Below, piece by piece: positions 58,034 to 64,000 of a DNA stretch of 64,000 nucleotides. Within the stretch, counting starts at the first letter, position 1. Each line of letters opens with the position of its first letter. The notes under the pieces were generated by a model. The model was not told where the DNA came from and did no database searches. It was given only the letters and a program-made list of their open reading frames with translations. The stretch is from Nonlabens sp. YIK11 (GTDB taxonomy: Bacteria > Bacteroidota > Bacteroidia > Flavobacteriales > Flavobacteriaceae), in contig NZ_LBMJ01000001.1 in the NCBI RefSeq assembly GCF_001413925.1, positions 1,383,001 through 1,447,000 on the forward strand. The letters run 5' to 3'. The translations under genes and the position numbers were made by a program.

Positions 58034-59308
58034 GTGAGAAATAAATCCTTACGTTCCGTTTTATGTTTGATGGCATTTTTACTGGCGCTATCCAACGTTA
58101 ACGCGCAATATTTGCTGATTCCCATGGATGCCGAAACACAAACGGACCACCTAAAAGCTTACGGAATTTCCTACTGGCTGCTCGCCAAAGGGACCAAAGT
58201 AAAGTGGTTACTCAATTACCGTGGCGGCTCCTTTCTCATCCCAGAAACGGAAGAATTCAAAAAGGAACTGATCGTTCGCGGCGTTTCTTATGAACCCATG
58301 AGCGACGGTGAGGTTACTTCTATGCTAGAGCTTATCGCCAGCCCATCTCAAAACATGCAGGAAGTGTTGCTTGAAAAAGCTCCTAAAATTGCGGTGTATA
58401 CGCCTACGGGAAAAGCGCCTTGGGACGATGCGGTGACCATGGTTCTCACTTATGCAGAGATTCCTTATGAAAAAATCTATGACAAAGAAGTCCTAGCTGA
58501 TGAGTTGCTCTTGTACGACTGGTTGCACCTTCACCATGAAGATTTTACTGGTCAATATGGTAAATTTTATCGCAACTACAGGACAGCACCTTGGTACATC
58601 GAGGAAAAACAAGACGCTGAAAAGCTAGCCGCAGAATTAGGTTATTCCAAAGTGAGCGAGGAAAAGCGTGATGTCGCTCTTAAAATCAGAGACTATGTGA
58701 TAGGCGGCGGTTTTATGTTTGCCATGTGTAGCGCCACTGATAGTTTTGACATTGCCCTTGCTGTAGAAGGCGTCGATATAGCAGAGACTATGTTTGATGG
58801 TGACCCATCTGATGCTAATTATCAAAGTAAGATTGATTACACCAAAACTTTTGCGTTCACTGATTTTGAATTAGAGCGTTCGCCTATGGTTTATGAGTTT
58901 AGTAGTATTGACATGACGAGAAAACGCAGGATTGAAAAAGAACGCGATTACTTTTCTTTGATGGATTTTAGCGCAAAATGGGATCCTATTCCCACCATGT
59001 TGAATCAAAACCATACCAGTCTGGTCAAAGGATTTATGGGTCAAACAACCAGTTATGATCGGGATGAGGTCAAGAAAAATGTCTTGGTGCTAGGAGAAAA
59101 CAAGACCAATAAAGAAGCGCGATACATTCATGGTATTAGGGGCAAAGGTTTTTTCACGTTCTATGGCGGCCACGATCCAGAAGATTACCAGCATAGGGTA
59201 GGTGACCCAAAAACAGAATTGAGTTTGCATCCCAATTCACCTGGTTACCGATTGATTCTCAACAACGTCTTGTTTCCAGCGGCTCGTAAAAAGAAGCAGA
59301 AGACCTAG
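58034..59308 (+). CDS. Exported protein of unknown function
   Basis: This 424-residue protein has a signal peptide (ending NVNAQ) and starts at GTG. The first part reads YLLIPMDAETQTDHLKAYGI and KWLLNYRGGSFLIPETEEF. Similar proteins in flavobacteria are, I think, labelled asparagine synthetase B, but I see neither the amidotransferase Cys start nor the ATP-pyrophosphatase motif. A segment PKIAVYTPTGKAPWDD and GGFMFAMCSATDSFDIAL recalls a glutamine-amidotransferase-like (ThuA/DUF) fold, which is only a guess. TACATTTG at 58004 is a possible -7 box. The gene overlaps the next convergent gene by four bases. Confidence 0.7.
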   Translation: MRNKSLRSVLCLMAFLLALSNVNAQYLLIPMDAETQTDHLKAYGISYWLLAKGTKVKWLLNYRGGSFLIPETEEFKKELIVRGVSYEPMSDGEVTSMLELIASPSQNMQEVLLEKAPKIAVYTPTGKAPWDDAVTMVLTYAEIPYEKIYDKEVLADELLLYDWLHLHHEDFTGQYGKFYRNYRTAPWYIEEKQDAEKLAAELGYSKVSEEKRDVALKIRDYVIGGGFMFAMCSATDSFDIALAVEGVDIAETMFDGDPSDANYQSKIDYTKTFAFTDFELERSPMVYEFSSIDMTRKRRIEKERDYFSLMDFSAKWDPIPTMLNQNHTSLVKGFMGQTTSYDRDEVKKNVLVLGENKTNKEARYIHGIRGKGFFTFYGGHDPEDYQHRVGDPKTELSLHPNSPGYRLILNNVLFPAARKKKQKT

Positions 59309-60705
59309 GCCGTCACCTGGTCCAGCACAACCACATTACGCATTTCGTTTTTTCTTAAATACGTATTGATAATTTGATGGGTGTGATAATTGGGCGTTTT
59401 ACGTTCAATGTAGGATTCGCACTCATCAATGGTAGAAACTGGAATGTCATGATCCACAAATCCATAACCTTGATAGCGGCCGTCTTTAATTAAAACCACA
59501 CAATTCTCTTCGGGATGGCGTCCTTTTTCTTTGATGATAAAAGTTGGCTTGTCATTTTGCAAGGCCTCAATGGCTTTCAGGACTTTCTCATTGTAATGAT
59601 CCACTTCTTCTTCATGGGTACAGATGCCTTCGCAATTGCGCAATTTATAATGCGTACAGCGACCGGTTGTGAGTTGCAGCGAGCAATAACGCGGGCATAG
59701 GTGAAACTCCTCACACATCCATTCTAATTTTTCTACCGCTTGCGCACGATTGTAGAAAGTGATGACAGAATAGTCAAAGGATTTTGAAACCGCGACGGCC
59801 AACTGTATCACACCTCGCTGATTTTTGTATGAGATAATTTGATAAGTGTTGCGAGGTTTTTTCTGCGCACTATTGAATTTAGGGTAATGATGGCGTATCA
59901 AATCTGCTTCTCGCAAAAGGGCCACGGCCTCATTTCCCGTTTCTTCAAAATCAATGTGATGCATTTCTTGTCCCATGAGATAGGATTTACTCTTCTTGGT
60001 ATAGAAATGGGATAGCACCCGTTTTTTGATATTGATGGCCTTGCCTACATAAATGACTTTATGGGATTTATCTTTGAAAAGATAAATACCAGGAGTGGAC
60101 GGCAGCTGGTCAAAATGGGCTTTGGGTACATGTGGTGGCAAGGTGCTTTCCTTGCTCTTTACTTTGAGAAATTCAGTGATGACTTCATGATCATCATCCA
60201 GCGACAACAATCGTTGGAACAGGATCACGGTCGCATCCGTATCGCCTTCTGCGCGGTGGCGATTGTCGAGCGGAATGCTTAAGGAATGACACAATCTTCC
60301 TAGACTATAGGATGATTTGTTGGGAAGCAGCTTTCGCGAAAGCCGAACCGTACATAATCTTTTACTGCTAAAATCAACATCCAACCTCTTGAATTCATTA
60401 CGTATCACATTGTAGTCGAACCCAACATTGTGGGCAACAAATATGGCATCTTCAAAAAACCGAAGCACATCAACTGCGATTTCTGAAAACAAGGGCGCAT
60501 CTGCCACCATGTGATCGTCAATACCGGTTAGTTGGGTAATAAATCCAGGAATAGGTTGCTGCGGATTTATCAGGCTAGTGAATTTATCCAGTACTTCACC
60601 TTCCTTCATTCTCACGATACAGATTTCAGTGATCCTGTTACCGCCTAAACCTTTTCCAGTAGTCTCGACATCGACTACCGCATACACTTGATTGTTGAAA
60701 TCCAT
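59305..60705 (-). CDS. DnaQ-like exonuclease fused to a GIY-YIG endonuclease domain
   Basis: This 466-residue protein has an N-terminal DEDDh exonuclease (D12, E14 in VVDVETTG; D97 in HNVGFDYN; H150, D155 in HRAEGDTDA) and a C-terminal GIY-YIG domain of the UvrC N-terminal type (PGIYLF at 205-210, YVGKA at 219-223, R229). Between them is a short linker. Bacteroidetes and some other bacteria have such fusions, sometimes called Cho-like repair nucleases. I infer a role in DNA repair. A palindromic repeat is read as VRLSRKLL (residues 120-127). It is convergent with the exported unknown protein. Confidence 0.85.
   Translation of the reverse strand: MDFNNQVYAVVDVETTGKGLGGNRITEICIVRMKEGEVLDKFTSLINPQQPIPGFITQLTGIDDHMVADAPLFSEIAVDVLRFFEDAIFVAHNVGFDYNVIRNEFKRLDVDFSSKRLCTVRLSRKLLPNKSSYSLGRLCHSLSIPLDNRHRAEGDTDATVILFQRLLSLDDDHEVITEFLKVKSKESTLPPHVPKAHFDQLPSTPGIYLFKDKSHKVIYVGKAINIKKRVLSHFYTKKSKSYLMGQEMHHIDFEETGNEAVALLREADLIRHHYPKFNSAQKKPRNTYQIISYKNQRGVIQLAVAVSKSFDYSVITFYNRAQAVEKLEWMCEEFHLCPRYCSLQLTTGRCTHYKLRNCEGICTHEEEVDHYNEKVLKAIEALQNDKPTFIIKEKGRHPEENCVVLIKDGRYQGYGFVDHDIPVSTIDECESYIERKTPNYHTHQIINTYLRKNEMRNVVVLDQVTA
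60330..60343. repeat. Palindromic repeat (FlavoPal), core only
   Basis: GCTTTCGCGAAAGC, the inner 14 bases of the repeat, is read as LSRK within the exonuclease part of the DnaQ/GIY-YIG gene. The outer arms have decayed. Confidence 0.75.
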
Positions 60706-60859
60706 CTTCCAAAAATAACATGTATTATGGAAATATTCCTATTTATATATTGGAAATATTCCAATAAGTGTAACGTTATTTATAAGGTTAAAAACATGTG
60801 AATTGACTTTTAATTGTAAGTCATCGCTGGACTTATATCATAACTTTAAAATAAAAACT

Positions 60860-61333
60860 ATGGAAACTACAAGAGAAGCAGCTCATCAAAAAGTACACGA
60901 TACTACTGTAACGCAGTTGAATCAACTTTTGGAAAAGAGTTATGACGCAGAAAAAGGGTATAAAAAGGCTATTGAAGACACTGACTCTGCAAGACTAAAA
61001 ACTTTCTTCCAAGAGCGTGCGGCAATGAGAAGCCAGTTTGCGACAGAGATTCATAACGAATTGCACAGACTTAATGAAGAGCCAACCACTCAAGGATCTG
61101 CAGCAGGAGCTGTACATAGAGCTTGGATGGATATCAAAAGCGCTTTCACTTCAGAGAATGAGGAAGCTATTCTAGAAGAATGTATCAGAGGTGAAAAAGC
61201 TAGTGTAAGTGATTACAAAGAAGCTTTGGAAAAAAATGATTTATTGTCTGAAGTAAAACCAATCTTGGAGAAACAACTAGGAATGATTGAAAATACCTTG
61301 AATACGGTCAAAAAATTAGAAGACATCAAGTAA
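60860..61333 (+). CDS. PA2169-like four-helix-bundle protein (DUF2383)
   Basis: This 157-residue protein is all helix: METTREAAHQKVHDTTVTQL, then SYDAEKGYKKAIEDTDSARL and a second long pair of helices. This is the pattern of DUF2383/PA2169 proteins, ferritin-like bundles of unknown role that are often stress-linked. I see no metal-binding set. I start it at 60860 (METTREA); the upstream frame (MTFNCKSS...) is not conserved-looking. It has its own terminator. Confidence 0.8.
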   Translation: METTREAAHQKVHDTTVTQLNQLLEKSYDAEKGYKKAIEDTDSARLKTFFQERAAMRSQFATEIHNELHRLNEEPTTQGSAAGAVHRAWMDIKSAFTSENEEAILEECIRGEKASVSDYKEALEKNDLLSEVKPILEKQLGMIENTLNTVKKLEDIK

Positions 61334-61354
61334 AATAAACTTGATATAAAAAGT

Positions 61355-61386
61355 AAAATCCAGCTGTTTGAACAGCTGGATTTTTT
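61355..61386 (+). terminator. Terminator after the four-helix protein
   Basis: AAAATCCAGCTGTT (61355-61368) pairs with AACAGCTGGATTTT (61371-61384), followed by more T residues. It lies 22 bases after the stop. Confidence 0.9.
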
Positions 61387-61615
61387 ATTTGTAATTGCAC
61401 CCTTAAAAAGGTCCCTATGTACAATTACTACCCTAAATTCTTAATGAATAATTCTTTTAGATCAAGATTTTATTCTTTTCAATATTTAAAGATATAAGAA
61501 GTAAGGATAAGCCAATGAGAAATGTTCTGAACGCCTAGGTTTTTGTTCTGAACGGTAATTGCGTTAAGTTTATATGTTAAATTAAATAGATATCATTGCA
61601 CATCTCACACTTCCT

Positions 61616-63427
61616 ATGTTTTGTTGTAACCGTGGTAATTTATCTTCAAGACCTAAAGCAGACCGCTGTACATCTGCATTTTTGGCGCTTGTATTAGTTC
61701 TGGTTTTATCGGTAGCCACAAGTGTTGCTCAGGAAGCTCCAGCTAGGCATTTAGAAGATTTTCCATTTGGAGAAATAGATGCTCGCATCCGGAGCAAGAT
61801 ATTATCCTTTGAAAGAGCAGAATCCTTATTGGCCATCAATGAATTGCTTCAGTCAGATTTTACCCAAGAGCAGCTCAACATTCTCAAGGTTTATAAATTA
61901 CAAGCACTTGTGGAGTCAGAGTTGTATGATGAGGCGTTGCTACTTTCTGAAGAATTGCTCAAGCCTCTAGATGTGGATCCAGAATTGGAGGTAAAAGTAT
62001 TATTGGAAAGAACTTTGCTCCATGAGCTACTTGAAAATATGCCAGAAAGCAAAAAAGACCTTAATCGTATTGAACGTCTTTTTGAACAAGAACAGTTATC
62101 AAAAGGTGTTTTATACGGTAGGTATTTGTACCGACTTAGTTCTTGGTATCGTGTGAATGACAGGCGTCAGGAATCTATCGAGTGGGCAGAGAAGGCCGTC
62201 AAGTTTGGATTACAAAATGGGTTTTTACATGTTGGTGCTACAGGTTATTTGCTATTAGGTTTGAACGCAGAGCCTGATGATTATGAGGCTAAAAGAAAAT
62301 TTTTCCAAAAGGGATTGCGATTATGGAAGAACGCCAGTCATGAGCCAGGTAAGGTCAACATGTACAATCTTTTGTCACGAACCCATTATGATGAAGGCAA
62401 ATATGAACTGGCCATGATCTATAATGACTCTTCACTGCAGATCATCGATCGAGAGAAAACAAAACAAGACCGCCCTAGAATCTATAAACATAGATCTAAG
62501 GTTGCCGAAGCCATGAATCAGCTGGATACAGCGCTTTATTACCAGAAGCTGTATGCGCAAGAAGCATTATCGGCTCTTCAAAGAGCCCGTAATATCAAAG
62601 TAAAAGAGATTGAATTTGAGCTAAAACGGGAAAAGGCGATTCTAGAAAACATAAAACTGGAAACACAGCTCGCCGAAGCATCGCGTAAGGAAAACTATTT
62701 TGTCGTCTTACTTGGTTTAGGTGCTTTTTTCCTGTTATGTCTTGGGCTGCTCATCATCACGCTGGCCTCACGTAATAAAAAGATCAGAGATCAGAATACA
62801 GAAATTAAAGAAACCAATCACGAACTAACCGCTAACATTGCCGAAAAAGAGTTTCTACTTAAAGAAGTCAATCACCGTGTAAAAAATAACCTTGCCTTTA
62901 TTCAAAGTTTGATTGCCTTTCAATTGGATCAATCCAGCCAGAAGGAAACCACGGTTAATCTAGAGAGTCTTAATAATCGCATACATGCCATAGCAGTTCT
63001 TCATGATCAATTTGTTAGTGCCAACAGTGGTGCTGGTAAGAAAGAAATAGCCATTGCATCCTACATTGAGACCATTGCCAGTGCACAGGTCATGACACAT
63101 CATGGAAAAGTCGACCTGATCAGAAAAATTGAGGATATTAAGGTCAACCTGGAAACGGCCGTTCCGCTTGGGATTTTGATCAATGAATTGATTACAAACT
63201 CCATCAAGCATTCTGATCCCATAGGGCCTAAACTAGTGATAGAAATCGTATTGAAGGAAAAGGGAAATGAACTTAGATTAGATTATAGGGACAACGGTAA
63301 AGCCTTTGAATTACATCCAGAAAAGGAAACCTTAGGACTTTATATTATCAAAACCATGGTTTTACAGTTGCGCGGGACCATGAATCGTATCGATTCCAAT
63401 TACAGCATTAACATTAAAAGACGGTAA
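61616..63427 (+). CDS. Sensor histidine kinase with TPR-like repeats (HisKA_2 type)
   Basis: This 603-residue kinase has an N-terminal export signal (ending ATSVAQ), a periplasmic helical repeat region (about 40-330, TPR-like), one membrane helix (about 362-385), a coiled coil and a HisKA_2 kinase domain. The phosphate-accepting histidine is H420 (KEVNHRVKNNLAF). The ATP-binding N box is LGILINELITNSIKHS. It is followed two bases after its stop by a response regulator with a LytTR domain, its likely partner. Confidence 0.9.
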   Translation: MFCCNRGNLSSRPKADRCTSAFLALVLVLVLSVATSVAQEAPARHLEDFPFGEIDARIRSKILSFERAESLLAINELLQSDFTQEQLNILKVYKLQALVESELYDEALLLSEELLKPLDVDPELEVKVLLERTLLHELLENMPESKKDLNRIERLFEQEQLSKGVLYGRYLYRLSSWYRVNDRRQESIEWAEKAVKFGLQNGFLHVGATGYLLLGLNAEPDDYEAKRKFFQKGLRLWKNASHEPGKVNMYNLLSRTHYDEGKYELAMIYNDSSLQIIDREKTKQDRPRIYKHRSKVAEAMNQLDTALYYQKLYAQEALSALQRARNIKVKEIEFELKREKAILENIKLETQLAEASRKENYFVVLLGLGAFFLLCLGLLIITLASRNKKIRDQNTEIKETNHELTANIAEKEFLLKEVNHRVKNNLAFIQSLIAFQLDQSSQKETTVNLESLNNRIHAIAVLHDQFVSANSGAGKKEIAIASYIETIASAQVMTHHGKVDLIRKIEDIKVNLETAVPLGILINELITNSIKHSDPIGPKLVIEIVLKEKGNELRLDYRDNGKAFELHPEKETLGLYIIKTMVLQLRGTMNRIDSNYSINIKRR

Positions 63428-63429
63428 GA

Positions 63430-64000
63430 ATGAAACGTATTTTAATTGTAGAAGATGAACTTATGATTGCTGGTAATCTGGAACGCATTTTATCTAAAGG
63501 TGGTTATCAGGTCTCAGCAATCGCTATAGACTATGAGCAGGCAGAACGACAGTTGAAAACCCATGTTTTTGATCTGGCCTTATTGGACGTGTCACTATCA
63601 GGTAAGAAAAGTGGTGTAGATGTCGCAAAACTCATCAATCAAGAATATGGGATTCCTTTTATGTACATTACTTCATATACAGATCCCAAAACAATCGCAG
63701 AGCTTAAATCGACCCAGCCCGCAGGTTACATTTCAAAACCAGTTCAAGCGGCGACGCTCACTACAAACATAGACCTTTTGTTCGCGAGACTGGATCACCA
63801 CAATGATGAAGTGACGGTACAGGTAGGAAACGGTATTCACCAATATCATCTGGATGCTATCTATTATGCACAGGCAGATCATGTCTATACAGAAGTCTTT
63901 CACGATCAAGGATCTGACGTGCTACGCATCTCACTGCAAGCATTTCAGGATCAATTTCCTGACAATGAACTCATCAGGATCAACCGCAGTGTCGCGGTAT
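63430..64000 (+). CDS. LytTR-type response regulator, cut by the right edge
   Basis: The first 190 residues are visible. The receiver domain begins MKRILIVEDELMIAGNLERI and carries the phosphate site D53 (LALLDVSLSG), T in ITSYTDP, and K in YISKPVQ. After it comes the start of a LytTR DNA-binding domain (LDAIYYAQADHVYTEV). It starts two bases after the kinase stop, so the two form a two-component pair. The end lies beyond the window. Confidence 0.9.
   Translation, partial: MKRILIVEDELMIAGNLERILSKGGYQVSAIAIDYEQAERQLKTHVFDLALLDVSLSGKKSGVDVAKLINQEYGIPFMYITSYTDPKTIAELKSTQPAGYISKPVQAATLTTNIDLLFARLDHHNDEVTVQVGNGIHQYHLDAIYYAQADHVYTEVFHDQGSDVLRISLQAFQDQFPDNELIRINRSVAV

Overview
The window comes from a marine-type member of the Flavobacteriaceae (Bacteroidetes). 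The reasons are a Type IX secretion C-terminal sorting domain, lipoprotein-rich glycan enzymes, -7 boxes matching TAnnTTTG, a mitochondrial-type aconitase, a two-gene transketolase, and a zeaxanthin/saproxanthin/myxol-type carotenoid cluster that includes a CrtA-related gene. A Nonlabens-like genus is my best guess. It is an inference from gene content, not a measured placement.

Layout. Positions 1-1.5 kb hold two small exported proteins (minus strand) and a DnaQ-type exonuclease. Positions 1.5-24.6 kb hold a beta-1,3-glucan (laminarin-type) utilization locus. It contains a one-piece propeller/LuxR-type regulator, a TIM-barrel glycosidase with a beta-barrel-like C-terminus, a carbohydrate-binding lipoprotein, GH16, a putative GH149 phosphorylase, GH17, GH30, an MFS/GPH symporter fused to a GH17 domain, a cytoplasmic GH17, a T9SS-exported glycan-binding protein and a GH3 beta-glucosidase. 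No SusC/SusD pair is present in the window. Positions 24.6-33 kb hold a FAD-linked oxidase, an NAD(P)-binding protein, an SRPBCC protein, three SurA/parvulin-like periplasmic proteins in overlapping order, a MoxR ATPase and a small membrane protein. Aconitase follows at 33.3 kb, then SDR, PagL-like and Ggt genes on the minus strand. Positions 39-46.6 kb hold the carotenoid genes: crtA (plus) and a tightly packed minus-strand operon carH-crtI-crtB-crtZ-crtD-cruF-crtY. The leading regulator is a B12-binding, CarH-like MerR protein, which suggests light control of pigment synthesis. Two tRNAs (Lys, Leu) follow. The rest is mostly housekeeping: aroK, a phosphoribosyltransferase, an S4 protein, an FKBP-like lipoprotein, split transketolase, tgt, an LptF/G permease, an EamA transporter, accA, dnaB, an exported unknown protein, a DnaQ/GIY-YIG fusion, a four-helix stress-type protein, and a sensor kinase with a LytTR regulator cut by the right edge.

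The strongest feature not explained by genes is a self-complementary repeat, TTCGCTTTCGCGAAAGCGAA, present in 17 whole or partial copies, about one per 3.8 kb. Eight copies lie between genes. Nine lie inside genes, where all three reading frames are used (peptides RFRESE, SLSRKR, FAFAKA); one of these nine is the signal peptide of a SurA-like protein. One copy extends to a 44-bp perfect palindrome, and one has been split by a second, unrelated palindrome. A 24-unit hexanucleotide repeat lies upstream of tgt.

In the glucan locus the pieces fit one route. Surface and periplasmic lipoproteins (GH16, GH17, GH30, GH3) cut beta-1,3/1,6-glucan. The GPH symporter imports oligosaccharides. Its GH17 domain, the free GH17 and the GH149-type phosphorylase then process them inside the cell. 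All functions are read from sequence by eye; no database search was run.
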